A DNA stretch of 64,000 nt from CAVWCW01 sp963753615. Lineage in GTDB: Bacteria > Pseudomonadota > Gammaproteobacteria > Chromatiales > Chromatiaceae. Under the pieces are notes generated by a model, which was not told the origin of the DNA, searched no databases, and saw only the letters and a program-made list of their open reading frames with translations. Below are positions 37,960-46,390 of this stretch, one piece after another. The translations under genes and the position numbers were made by a program. The DNA lies in NCBI GenBank assembly GCA_963753615.1, contig CAVWCW010000013.1, positions 1-64,000 of the forward strand, given 5' to 3'. The stretch's first letter is position 1. Each line of letters starts with the position of its first letter.

Positions 37960-38205
37960 GGGTCGATGAGCTCCCGTCGGTTGCTCGGCGCTGATCAGCG
38001 CCGGATGTGGATGCGGCAGTACCGTCGATCGCCGCAAACCATAAGTCTATCACCAACTCCTTATCTCATGAATCGGGAGACATTCGCGAACCGGGTTTCC
38101 GGAACCGAAACGGGCCCGGGTAATCCGGCCGATGCTTTCTGCTATGCTTGCGGCGGGCGACAGCGAGAGCCTGCGCCTGATTGAAACCTTAGAGGAGAAC
38201 CCGCC

Positions 38206-39060
38206 ATGCGCTGGAGAACCGGCCGACGCAGCCGCAATATCGAAGACCGCCGCGGTCAGCGGCTCGCCGGTGGTGCCGCCACGGGCGGTATCGGCACAAT
38301 CATACTGGTCCTCGCGGCTCTCTACTTCGGGGTTGACCCTTCGGTGATCCTGCAGAGCACGGGCGGATCGCAACCGGCCACCGGCAGCGGCCAACCGGTG
38401 CAGCGCTCCGCGGAGGAGGAAGAACTCAAGGACTTCGTTTCGGTGGTGCTGGCGGATACCGAGGACACCTGGCACACCCTCCTAGGGGATGCCGGCCGCG
38501 AGTACCGGGAACCGACGCTGGTGTTGTTCAGCGGCTCGGTACAGTCTGCATGCGGTCTGGGCCAGGCGGCCATGGGGCCCTTCTATTGCCCGGGCGACCA
38601 GAAGGTCTATATAGACCTGAGCTTCTACCGCGACCTGCAGCAGCGTTACGGGGCGCCGGGCGACTTCGCCCAGGCCTATGTGATCGCCCACGAAATCGGG
38701 CACCATGTGCAGACCCTGCTCGGCATCTCCGACCAGATCCGAAAGGCCCAGGCCAAACTCGGGAAGGCCGAATCCAACCAGTTGTCCGTGCGCCAGGAGT
38801 TGCAGGCGGATTGCTTTGCCGGGCTCTGGGCCTACCACGCGGACCGCAGCCGCCAGGTGTTGGAGACCGGAGACCTGCAGGAAGCCCTAACCGCTGCGGC
38901 GGCTATCGGCGATGACCGGCTACAAAAGCAGTCGCGCGGCTATGTCACCCCGGACAGCTTCACCCACGGCAGTTCCGAGCAACGCGTACGCTGGTTCAAA
39001 CGCGGTATGAAACACGGCCGCATCAGCGACTGCAACAGTTTCGAAAGCGCCAGCCTTTAA
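38206..39060 (+). CDS. ypfJ: Neutral zinc metallopeptidase, YpfJ family
   Basis: This 284-aa membrane-anchored protein is preceded by GAGGAG. One N-terminal membrane helix (GGIGTIILVLAALYFGV) leads to a metallopeptidase domain. The zinc motif is VIAHEIGHHVQTLLG, the family-typical SACGLGQAAMGPFYCPGD lies before it, and QELQADCFAGLWA, with the third-ligand Glu region, lies after it. The substrate is unknown. It is encoded alone on the plus strand. Confidence 0.92.
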   Translation: MRWRTGRRSRNIEDRRGQRLAGGAATGGIGTIILVLAALYFGVDPSVILQSTGGSQPATGSGQPVQRSAEEEELKDFVSVVLADTEDTWHTLLGDAGREYREPTLVLFSGSVQSACGLGQAAMGPFYCPGDQKVYIDLSFYRDLQQRYGAPGDFAQAYVIAHEIGHHVQTLLGISDQIRKAQAKLGKAESNQLSVRQELQADCFAGLWAYHADRSRQVLETGDLQEALTAAAAIGDDRLQKQSRGYVTPDSFTHGSSEQRVRWFKRGMKHGRISDCNSFESASL

Positions 39061-39070
39061 CGCGGTGGCG

Positions 39071-39844
39071 TCAGAGCTGGTAGGCGGCCCGTTCGACCCC
39101 GAGCAGTTCCAGTGCAGCGCCACCGACGGCCCCGCCGATGGCTCCGCCGAGCAGGCCTAGGGCAATCAGTTCGGCCGGGTAGGCACCGGCGGATGGGTTC
39201 GGCGGGATCCCGGTCGCGGAGATATTGCTCCCCAACAGCCACATACTGGCAGCCACAGCTACGGCCACCAAGCCCGCCACCACCGGACCGCTCATGCGGG
39301 CCGACACCCACTCGGAACAAAGGGAGAGAATCCAGCGCGAAGAAATGACGTAGGCGATGCCGACAAAGGCCACCGCGGCAGCGGCCCGCCACAAAGGCTC
39401 GGCGACCGGCGCCAGGACGCCACTGAGAGCAAAAACCAGGGGCCCCGCCACGGCGCCGGCCAGCATGCCGCTGACGGTCTGGCCCAGGGGCCGCAGACGC
39501 AGCGCCATTTGACCCGAATAGAAGCTGCCGGCCAGGACCCCGGTGCCGAGCGCAACTCCGAGCATGAACAGCGGGCGCACGTTGTCGACGCCGACCATCT
39601 GATAGCCGATGGCGACCAGAACCCCGACCATGCTCCCCAGAAGGGCCACCGGCATAGCGCCGAAGAAGGCCGAGGTAACCGCCCCGGAAAGGCCGCAGGC
39701 AAGCAACAGCGTCATCCACTCCGGATTGCCGTACATGGAGAACACCTGGTAGAGCCCGCTGAACAGCCCCCCGAACAGGGCCCCCGACAGGGCCCAGATC
39801 AGGGCCCGCAGCAGCACCGCACCCAATTTTTGCATTGCTTTCAT
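39071..39844 (-). CDS. Polytopic membrane protein of unknown function
   Basis: The 257-aa protein starts at MKAMQKLGAVLLRALIWALS (39844). An in-frame extension to 40618 is antisense to a better gene and is rejected. It contains about seven hydrophobic, glycine/alanine-rich helices (for example LMLAGAVAGPLVFALSGVLA-like segments) with glycine-zipper patterns (IGGAVGGAALELLG). No catalytic motif is visible. It converges with the metallopeptidase gene with a 10-bp gap and diverges from the gene at 40037. Confidence 0.8.
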   Translation of the reverse strand: MKAMQKLGAVLLRALIWALSGALFGGLFSGLYQVFSMYGNPEWMTLLLACGLSGAVTSAFFGAMPVALLGSMVGVLVAIGYQMVGVDNVRPLFMLGVALGTGVLAGSFYSGQMALRLRPLGQTVSGMLAGAVAGPLVFALSGVLAPVAEPLWRAAAAVAFVGIAYVISSRWILSLCSEWVSARMSGPVVAGLVAVAVAASMWLLGSNISATGIPPNPSAGAYPAELIALGLLGGAIGGAVGGAALELLGVERAAYQL

Positions 39845-40036
39845 TTTTCTCGTAACGCCCCGATAAGTTCTCGCATAGTATAGACTTTTTCGTCTACCAA
39901 TACAGGCCTCAGGGAATCGGCGGGCAGTGACTGAGACAATATTGCGCGGCCGCGGGTCTATTGTTTTAGACGAAGGCCTCCGATCCGGAAACCGGCGTGC
40001 AGCGAAGATCCGCGCCAGCGCCAAGGGCAAGCACTC

Positions 40037-40735
40037 ATGAACTGCGAAGAAGTACAGCGCAAGCTGCTGGAAGACCCCGATTGCCGGGACCCGGAACTGC
40101 TGGCCCATGCCGCACACTGCGCCGCTTGCGCGGGCGAGCGGGAGCGGGCGCTGGCGTTCGAGCGCCGGCTGCGGGCCAGCATGGAGGTAGAGCCGCCGCC
40201 GGGCCTGGAAGCCCGGCTCAAGGCCGCTGCGCCCGTACCAGGTCGGCGGGGATTCAACCGGCTGGCCGCAGCCGCAGCCCTGCTGCTGACGCTGGGAGCC
40301 GGCTATTGGCTGGGGAGCGGCCATTGGCCGGCTCCGGGTCAGCAGCGGCTGGCGGGAACCGTGCTCGAGCACATCCGAGCCGAGGCCCAATACCTGGAGG
40401 CCAGGCGGACGCTGCCGCCTGCTGAGCTGACCGCTTTGCTGGACCAGTTCGGCGCCCATCTCAGCGGCGACGTCGGCCCGGTATATCACGCCAGCCGCTG
40501 TCCCCTGAACGGCCGCGACGGGGTGCATCTGGTGCTGGCGGGCCGGCGCGGGCCGGTCACCGTGCTGTTGCTGCCGGGAGTTGGTATGAGCGAACCCCAG
40601 GCAGTCGCCTCCGACCACTATACGGGCGTGCTGGTTCCGGCCGCATTCGGCACAATGGCAGTGGTAGGGGGGCCGGGTGAAATGGTGGACCCGCTGGTAC
40701 AGCGGCTACGCCAAAACTTGGTCTGGGAAATCTGA
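40037..40735 (+). CDS. DUF3379-like, anti-sigma-like membrane protein
   Basis: The 232-aa protein begins with a zinc-binding anti-sigma-like motif (MNCEEVQRKLL and HAAHCAACAGERERAL, HxxxCxxC). One membrane helix follows (NRLAAAAALLLTLGAGYWLG) and then a periplasmic domain (DVGPVYHASRCPLNGRDGVH). DUF3379 proteins commonly accompany ECF sigma factors. No intact sigma gene is adjacent here, and the only sigma fragment in the window is 5 kb away. It converges on dsrS with an 18-bp gap. Confidence 0.7.
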   Translation: MNCEEVQRKLLEDPDCRDPELLAHAAHCAACAGERERALAFERRLRASMEVEPPPGLEARLKAAAPVPGRRGFNRLAAAAALLLTLGAGYWLGSGHWPAPGQQRLAGTVLEHIRAEAQYLEARRTLPPAELTALLDQFGAHLSGDVGPVYHASRCPLNGRDGVHLVLAGRRGPVTVLLLPGVGMSEPQAVASDHYTGVLVPAAFGTMAVVGGPGEMVDPLVQRLRQNLVWEI

Positions 40736-40755
40736 AGCGGCGCTGCGAGCCGCTT
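40735..40755. terminator. Hairpin at the convergent ends of the DUF3379-like gene and dsrS
   Basis: AAGCGGC and GCCGCTT pair across a 7-nt loop, overlapping both stop codons. There is no clear T-run on either side, so its strength as a terminator is doubtful. Confidence 0.4.
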
Positions 40756-41878
40756 ATTCCGTGCGCAGCAGCGCGAGCTGGTCCCGAACCGGCGCCAATA
40801 CCGGCTCCAGCTTGCGCCGCATCAACGTGCCGATGGCGGTGCTGTCACGTAACACCGGCCGCACCACGCCGTAGCTCAGGCCCGACAGCAAGCGCATGGC
40901 ACACACCCGCGGGGCCAGATCCGGACAGCGCGCCAGGCACTCTCCGATGCCGCTGTCCGGGGCGCCCTCCCCTGCCCGGCAGCCCTCGGCATCGGCCAAG
41001 AGCTCGCCGACCATCTGGTCCGCCCGCCCCTCGGGCCGCAACGGGCTGAAGTAGTCGGCGACCAGGTCCAGGGTAATGGTCACCACGTCCTGGGTGGGCG
41101 GCTTGTCGAGCACCCTCTGTACCGTGTCCAGGTAAGCCTGGCCCGGGGCGCCGCAGACCCGCAGCAACTGCCGGGCACATGGGTTGGCATCGGCAGCCAT
41201 GGCTTTCAGGGCCTCGTTCTGGTGCTGAGACAGCGCCACAGGCCTGGACTCGGCCGGTAACTCGTCCGGTATGGCGGCGAGGAAACCGACAAAATAGGCA
41301 AGCTTGCGGCGCGCCTTCCTCCACAGGGCGGCGCGCCCGGCGGCGTCGAGTAAGCCGGGCTGGAGCACCAGGCGCACGCTCTCGATCATCGGCTCGGGCT
41401 CGGTCTCGAACGGCAGGTAGTCCACGAGGTAGGCCGCGAGCACCGGACCCATGCTTCCCTGGGCCACCGCAGGACTCGTCAGCAGGCGGCGCCCGTTTTC
41501 CGCATCCTCCATCGCCCACCAGGCGCGGCGCGCCAGCTCATCGCTGATGCCGGGGGCGCAAACCGCGGCCACGACCGCTTCCGGCTCACCCAGCAGCAGC
41601 AATTGCTCCAGGCTCTCGTCGCGCATCTGGCCCATCCGGGTCCAGCGCTTGAGGTAGACCGGGTAGCCCCCGGGGGAACCCAGCACGTGGCCGGACAGCA
41701 GTTCCCGAACCTTCCGCAGGTAGGGCTCGCTGCGACCGATCGGGTTGAGCTGAACCCGCACTTCGCCTCGCGGGGTAAGACCGAGCACGGTCATCGACGA
41801 TTCGTCGATGCGGATCGCCTGAGGCTTGTTCGCCAACAGGACGTTCAGCCGCAAAGTGTCTTCGTTGGTGAGTTCCAT
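40754..41878 (-). CDS. dsrS: DsrS, soluble protein of the dsr cluster
   Basis: This 374-aa protein is the last gene of the dsr cluster, immediately after dsrR, which is the position of dsrS in Allochromatium vinosum. It begins MELTNEDTLRLNVLLANKPQ and has no signal peptide, membrane helix or cofactor motif. The middle is helical (LARRAWWAMEDAENGRRLL). In A. vinosum, DsrS is a cytoplasmic protein reported to influence Dsr protein levels and is not strictly essential. Identification is by position and general similarity. Confidence 0.88.
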   Translation of the reverse strand: MELTNEDTLRLNVLLANKPQAIRIDESSMTVLGLTPRGEVRVQLNPIGRSEPYLRKVRELLSGHVLGSPGGYPVYLKRWTRMGQMRDESLEQLLLLGEPEAVVAAVCAPGISDELARRAWWAMEDAENGRRLLTSPAVAQGSMGPVLAAYLVDYLPFETEPEPMIESVRLVLQPGLLDAAGRAALWRKARRKLAYFVGFLAAIPDELPAESRPVALSQHQNEALKAMAADANPCARQLLRVCGAPGQAYLDTVQRVLDKPPTQDVVTITLDLVADYFSPLRPEGRADQMVGELLADAEGCRAGEGAPDSGIGECLARCPDLAPRVCAMRLLSGLSYGVVRPVLRDSTAIGTLMRRKLEPVLAPVRDQLALLRTE

Positions 41879-41901
41879 GGGGGCCGCTGAAAAGGGGCAG
41901 T

Positions 41902-41932
41902 GACAACCGCGGCGGCGGCTGCCTCGGTTGTC
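41902..41932 (-). promoter_or_regulatory. Hairpin between dsrR and dsrS
   Basis: GACAACCG and CGGTTGTC pair across a 15-nt GC-rich loop in the 92-bp gap between dsrR and dsrS. No T-run follows, so an mRNA-stability or processing role is more likely than termination. Confidence 0.5.
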
Positions 41933-41970
41933 GCAGCGCTGAGGTTGGGGCAGGCGCCCGGGGCGGGTGC

Positions 41971-42294
41971 CTACCCGGCGCCCTGACCTTGGGGCGGCAC
42001 GTAGTTACTGTCCTTCGGATTGACGAAGACAAACTGATGTTCGCCGTCGTCGAGCTCGACAAAGTCCATCACGGTTTCATCGAGCAAGGGAATGTACTCC
42101 GGCGCCATAACAATCTGCACGCCTTCGGACTGGAACTGAATATCGTCCTCCTTGACCTCGTCAAAGCCCATGCGGTAGTCGAAAGATCCGTCGGCGTTGC
42201 GAACCGCGGCCAGGCGCAGGGCTATTTCGTCGGCGCCACCCTGCTGGGCCGCCGTCTTGACCTGCGCGGCCGCCGCTTGGGTAATTCTGAACAT
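41971..42294 (-). CDS. dsrR: DsrR, A-type-scaffold-like protein without cysteines
   Basis: The ATG at 42294 (MFRITQAAAAQVKTAAQQGG) with AGAGGAA upstream gives 107 aa. The fold is that of IscA/ErpA A-type iron-sulfur carriers, but the three conserved cysteines are absent and the whole protein has no Cys, as described for A. vinosum DsrR. It therefore cannot hold a cluster in the usual way. In A. vinosum it affects dsr expression after transcription. It follows dsrN and precedes dsrS. Confidence 0.95.
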   Translation of the reverse strand: MFRITQAAAAQVKTAAQQGGADEIALRLAAVRNADGSFDYRMGFDEVKEDDIQFQSEGVQIVMAPEYIPLLDETVMDFVELDDGEHQFVFVNPKDSNYVPPQGQGAG

Positions 42295-42420
42295 GCTGCT
42301 ATTTCCTCTCGATCTCGGCTGAGGAAAGGCCGATTTGCAGCCTTTCTCCAATGCGCTTTACGTTATACCCCGAGGGGCACGCCTGCGGCAAATGAATCCC
42401 CGTCGTCGAGCGCCCCAAGC

Positions 42421-43797
42421 TCATGGGTGACGGCTCTGGCGAACCTTGTCGAGAAAACGGCGGGTCCAGTGGTTGCCGCCGACGTCCCGTAGGTGGCTGT
42501 AACAGGCCAAAAGGTTATTGTACACCAAGCCGTCGCGGCGACCGTCGATGCCGGTGCCCCGAACCACCTCGTAAGCATAGGTCGGCTCTCCCTCCAGCCC
42601 CTCCAGGGCCGAATAATGGAACTCGTGGCCATGGATCAGGCGCGCCGGTTCCCAACCGGGGGCCGGTGGCCAGGGCGCGTGGGCGGTCTCGCGCAGTTGC
42701 ACGTAGCCGCGTCCCTGGGGCCGTCGGTGCATCACTGCGGTTGCTGGAATCGCACCCACCATGGCGGCCCTGCGCTCGCCCCACCGCAACTCGCGGCATA
42801 GGTACATCAGGCCGCCGCACTCGGCGTAGACAGGCCCGTCGGCCTCGATGAAAGACCGGATCTGTTCGCGCAAGCTGCGATTGGCCTCCAACTGCTCCAT
42901 CACCGTCTCCGGAAAACCGCCACCGATGAACAGACCATCGACCTGCGGCAGCTCCGGGTCCCGGAGACAATCGATCGCTACCAATTCCGCGCCGTTGGCG
43001 CGCAGCGCCTCCAGGTCACCGGGGTAGTAGAAGCCGAACGCACGGTCGCGGGCGATGCCGATGCGCAGGTCCGGCTGACGCCGCAGGGGCAACTCGATGA
43101 TCGCCGCCGGCGCCGCGCGCCGGTCGGCTATGGCGCGCAGAGCATCCAGATCCACCTGCTCGCTCACCGCCCTGGCCAGGACAGCGATCTTGTCATCGGT
43201 CTCCGAGGATTCGTTGCTCGGAATCAAACCCAGGTGCCGTTCGTCGATCTGCAGTTCGCTGGCGCGCTGCACCGCCCCCAGCACCGGGAAGTCGGTATAG
43301 TGCTCGATCGCCGCCCGCAGCTTCGATTCGTGCCGCGGCCCGCCTACCTTGTTGAGGATCACGCCGGCCAAGTCGAGGCGGTCGTCGAATCCCTGGTAGC
43401 CAAGCAGCAGAGGCGCCACCCCCCGGGTCATTCCGGAGGTGTCGACTACCAGCACCACCGGCGCACTCAACTGCAGCGCCAGGGCCGCGTTGCTGTCGCG
43501 GCCGTGCAGGTCCATACCATCGAACAGCCCCTTGTTTCCCTCGATCAAACCCAGCTCCGCGCCCCGCATGCGGCGCACGAATTCGTAATGGATCTCCCGC
43601 TCCTGCATGGTGTGGAAATCCAGGTTGATGCAAGAGCGCCCGCTGGCGGCGGACAGCCACAGGGGATCGATATAGTCGGGGCCCTTCTTGAACGGCTGCA
43701 CCTGCACCCCCTGCGCGCGCCAGGCGGCACAAAGGCCGATCGAGACACTGGTCTTCCCGGAGGACTTGTGGGCTGCGGAGAGGTAGAAATGACTCAT
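42421..43797 (-). CDS. dsrN: DsrN, siroheme (cobyrinate-type) a,c-diamide synthase
   Basis: This 458-aa glutamine-dependent amidotransferase resembles CobB/CbiA. The N-terminal P-loop is LSAAHKSSGKTSVSIGL, with LIEGNKGLFDGMD and DTSGMTRGVAP as further ATP-binding landmarks. The C-terminal class-I glutaminase domain has the nucleophile Cys in VYAECGGLMYL and a late His in IHGHEFHYSAL. DsrN amidates siroheme to make the siro(heme)amide of DsrAB. It is separated from dsrP by an intrinsic terminator, so it may have its own promoter or depend on read-through. Confidence 0.96.
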   Translation of the reverse strand: MSHFYLSAAHKSSGKTSVSIGLCAAWRAQGVQVQPFKKGPDYIDPLWLSAASGRSCINLDFHTMQEREIHYEFVRRMRGAELGLIEGNKGLFDGMDLHGRDSNAALALQLSAPVVLVVDTSGMTRGVAPLLLGYQGFDDRLDLAGVILNKVGGPRHESKLRAAIEHYTDFPVLGAVQRASELQIDERHLGLIPSNESSETDDKIAVLARAVSEQVDLDALRAIADRRAAPAAIIELPLRRQPDLRIGIARDRAFGFYYPGDLEALRANGAELVAIDCLRDPELPQVDGLFIGGGFPETVMEQLEANRSLREQIRSFIEADGPVYAECGGLMYLCRELRWGERRAAMVGAIPATAVMHRRPQGRGYVQLRETAHAPWPPAPGWEPARLIHGHEFHYSALEGLEGEPTYAYEVVRGTGIDGRRDGLVYNNLLACYSHLRDVGGNHWTRRFLDKVRQSRHP

Positions 43798-43810
43798 GAG
43801 CGCGCTCGAT

Positions 43811-43850
43811 CAAAACAAAAAATCCACCACCGGCGGCCCGGTGGTGGATT
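43811..43850 (-). terminator. Intrinsic terminator between dsrP and dsrN
   Basis: On the minus strand AATCCACCACC and GGTGGTGGATT form a perfect 11-bp stem with an 8-nt loop, followed directly by TTTTTTGTTTTG. It lies 38 bp after the dsrP stop and just before the dsrN start, within the cluster. Confidence 0.9.
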
Positions 43851-43887
43851 CGTTCGTTGGCGAAGCCGGTTACGGAAACCGATCGGC

Positions 43888-45102
43888 TCAGGCCTTGGCG
43901 ACCAGTTCGTCAGGGTCTTCCAGCGACTCCGGGAACACCTTGAGCATGCGGGCCCCCACCGCGACCAAAGCCAGCGCGACAGCAACGCCTCCGATACCGA
44001 GCAGGAACTCCCAGATACTGGGCACGTAGTGCGCCACCACGCCGTCGAAGAAGCCGCTCTCGAGCACCTCCATGCCCGGGAACAGACTCATCGGATAGGC
44101 CTGGCCGCCGATTAAAATCACATAAAGCTGGAAGAACCCGCCCAGCAGCACCAGCAACGAGGCGACAACGACGGTATAGCGCGACTGTGAGAACATTGGC
44201 GCATAAATCAGGAGCAACGGTATCAATGTGCCGATCAACATCTGGCCGCCCCAGAACATTGCGGTGTAGATACCGCCGTCGAGCAGCACGAAGCGCTCGA
44301 AACCATGGTGTTGGGTAGCGTAGAGATTGGTCAGATGGTAGACCAGCGTGAAGAAAAACACCGCCCCCACGAACACCCCCAGGAGGTTTTTCAGCTTGGC
44401 CATGCGCAAATCGCCAATCTCCCGGTCGCCCCAAATAAAAGCGGACATCAGGGTCAGGATGAAGAATGCCAGTCCGTAGCTGAACGACATGATGATAAAC
44501 ATGGGCGCCATAATCGCGGCATCATAGGCCTCGCGGGCCACCAGGAAGCCGAAGATGGAGCCCGTACCCGTGGTCAGCGCAAGCCGCCAGAAGAACGCCA
44601 CGAAGCCGACCGGCCGGCTGAACTTGTTGGCCTTGCGCTCCATCATGGTCCACAGGTAGGCGATGACAATGACCAAGAAGCCGGTGTACAGAAAGATATT
44701 CCAGGCGAAGATCGACTTGAAATTGTAGGTGGTCATGGCCACGATCAAGCGGTCCGGGCGTCCCAGGTCCAACACCAGCACCATCAGGCCCCCGATCAGC
44801 AGGGCTACCGCCAACAGGCCGGAGTAGCGGCCCAGTGGCTTGTACAGGGGCCCACCGAAGACCGACCCGATGGAGGCCACGTTGAGGGCACCGGAGGCGG
44901 CTACGATCAGGAAAATCGCGAAAACATGGGGCAAGCCCCAGACCACCTGGTTGGACATACCGGTGACCCAGTGGCCGTTGTGCTCCATGTAATAGGCCGA
45001 CCCTAGAGCGATGGCCACCAGCAGGGCCAGCACACCCAGGCCGATCCAGTAGCGGATAGGCGTGCAGTAAAGCTCTCGGTATTGCACGGTTTTCATCTGC
45101 AT
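43888..45102 (-). CDS. dsrP: DsrP, NrfD-like quinone-interacting membrane subunit
   Basis: The 404-aa integral membrane protein has about ten helices of the NrfD/PsrC family, for example VFAIFLIVAASGALNVASIG and ISFALVMAVAIALVVGA-like segments near the C-terminus. It binds quinone and forms the DsrMKJOP complex with DsrO and DsrJ on the periplasmic side. The start is the first of two nearby ATGs, with AGGGG four bases upstream. It follows dsrO by 15 bp. Confidence 0.96.
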   Translation of the reverse strand: MQMKTVQYRELYCTPIRYWIGLGVLALLVAIALGSAYYMEHNGHWVTGMSNQVVWGLPHVFAIFLIVAASGALNVASIGSVFGGPLYKPLGRYSGLLAVALLIGGLMVLVLDLGRPDRLIVAMTTYNFKSIFAWNIFLYTGFLVIVIAYLWTMMERKANKFSRPVGFVAFFWRLALTTGTGSIFGFLVAREAYDAAIMAPMFIIMSFSYGLAFFILTLMSAFIWGDREIGDLRMAKLKNLLGVFVGAVFFFTLVYHLTNLYATQHHGFERFVLLDGGIYTAMFWGGQMLIGTLIPLLLIYAPMFSQSRYTVVVASLLVLLGGFFQLYVILIGGQAYPMSLFPGMEVLESGFFDGVVAHYVPSIWEFLLGIGGVAVALALVAVGARMLKVFPESLEDPDELVAKA

Positions 45103-45117
45103 TACACCCCTGTTCGG

Positions 45118-45870
45118 CTAGACGTTCGAGTACCGAACGCCGGTATTCAGCTCCAGATCGGCACGAATCTCACGGCTCGGATAGCTCTTCAGGCGCTGGG
45201 CAATGGCACTGCTCGGGTCCTTGAGGTCGCCCACCAGGATCGCTTCGTGACCCTCTTTGGCGCAGGCATCGGCGCAGGCGGTGCTAATATCGCCGTGATC
45301 GAGCCGGTGCACGCACAACGTGCAGCTCTCGACGCAGCCCTTGCCCCGCGGGGCGGCCACGGTCTGGTTGTCGATTTGCTCGTGGATGAACGAGCGCGCC
45401 TTGTAGGGACAGGCCATCATGCAGTAGCGGCAGCCGATGCAGGTATGTCGGTCCACCAGCACAATCCCGTCGGCCCGCTTAAACGAGGCCCGGGTGGGGC
45501 AGACGTCGACACAGGGCGGAAACTCGCAGTGCAGGCACATCATCGGCATGTTGGTGAGCTTGCCGGTCTGCGTGTCGCGCAGCTTGACCTTTCGGATCCA
45601 TACCGGATCGGTGGTGGGACGTCCAAAGCTCGGGATATTGTTCTCTAGCACACAGGCTTCCACGCAAGCGATACAGCCGTCGGCGCACTTGGCGGTGTCG
45701 ATCAGCATGCCCCAGCGCACGTCGCCGGTCACCGGCTCGTCCAGGGCCCGCGCAGCGGACACCGTCTGCAGGATTACCCCCGGCGCCAGGGTGGCCGCGG
45801 TAACGCCGGCGGCGGTAGCGCCGAGCAACTTCCGGCGATTCATGTCGGGTTGTCGATTGCTTTCGCTCAT
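45118..45870 (-). CDS. dsrO: DsrO, periplasmic ferredoxin-like iron-sulfur subunit
   Basis: The start at 45870 (MSESNRQPDMNRRKLLGATA) is 2 bp after the dsrJ stop; the longer frame is rejected because it runs into dsrJ. A Tat signal (NRRKLLGATAAGVTAATLA) exports the folded 250-aa protein. Four clusters of cysteines in the NrfC/ferredoxin arrangement are visible (CADGCIACVEAC, CLHCEFPPCVDVCP, CIGCRYCMMACP, CVESCTLCVHRL), enough for several [4Fe-4S] centres. It carries electrons between DsrJ and DsrP. Confidence 0.96.
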   Translation of the reverse strand: MSESNRQPDMNRRKLLGATAAGVTAATLAPGVILQTVSAARALDEPVTGDVRWGMLIDTAKCADGCIACVEACVLENNIPSFGRPTTDPVWIRKVKLRDTQTGKLTNMPMMCLHCEFPPCVDVCPTRASFKRADGIVLVDRHTCIGCRYCMMACPYKARSFIHEQIDNQTVAAPRGKGCVESCTLCVHRLDHGDISTACADACAKEGHEAILVGDLKDPSSAIAQRLKSYPSREIRADLELNTGVRYSNV

Positions 45871-45872
45871 GC

Positions 45873-46382
45873 TCAATCCCTCCCCGAGACTGCTTGCTGC
45901 AGGTAAGCGTCTGCCGGCAGCCAGAACATCGCGGAACGGGCGCCGAGGTCGTTTAGATCGAACTCGCTGATGGCCGGCGCCCGATGCGCAACCGCGGCGT
46001 CCCGCGCCTGGGGCACCTTGCGATGGCATTGGAAACAGTCGATGCTGACGGCGGTAAACTCGTGGCAACCCGCGCAGAATTGGCCTTTTTCGTTGATCGG
46101 CTTGGCAACGCCACCCGTCACCGAGGCGTGACAGTCCACACAAGCGGCGAGGCTATGCTTGGCCCCGCGGATGCCGTTGTGTACGGTCTCGTCGCGCTGA
46201 TGCTTGAGGAACTCCATGTGGTTCCGCCGCATGACATCGGTGGGCTCGACGCAACTGGCCATACCGGCCGCCTTGGAGCCCTCGGTTACCACCGAGGCGC
46301 CCAGCGCCCCCGCGGACAGGGCCAGCAGGCCCGCCGCGAGGAGCCAAGCGGCCCGGCGCACGCAGTTGGTAGAACTACGCAT
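45873..46382 (-). CDS. dsrJ: DsrJ, triheme cytochrome c
   Basis: The ATG at 46382 with GGAG upstream gives 169 aa. The N-terminal hydrophobic segment (AAWLLAAGLLALSAGALGA) serves as signal or anchor. Three CxxCH heme sites are present: CVDCH, CAGCH and CFQCH. Cys44 in MASCVEPT corresponds to the cysteine known in A. vinosum DsrJ as an unusual heme ligand. The protein faces the periplasm in the DsrMKJOP complex and may take part in sulfur-substrate chemistry there. It lies between dsrL and dsrO. Confidence 0.96.
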   Translation of the reverse strand: MRSSTNCVRRAAWLLAAGLLALSAGALGASVVTEGSKAAGMASCVEPTDVMRRNHMEFLKHQRDETVHNGIRGAKHSLAACVDCHASVTGGVAKPINEKGQFCAGCHEFTAVSIDCFQCHRKVPQARDAAVAHRAPAISEFDLNDLGARSAMFWLPADAYLQQAVSGRD

Positions 46383-46390
46383 CTCTACTC

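Noticed and set aside
39845..40618. N-terminal extension of the membrane protein gene at 39071
   Set aside because: It is antisense to the DUF3379-like gene, which has a sensible zinc motif and membrane helix. The MKAMQKLG start is followed at once by membrane helices.
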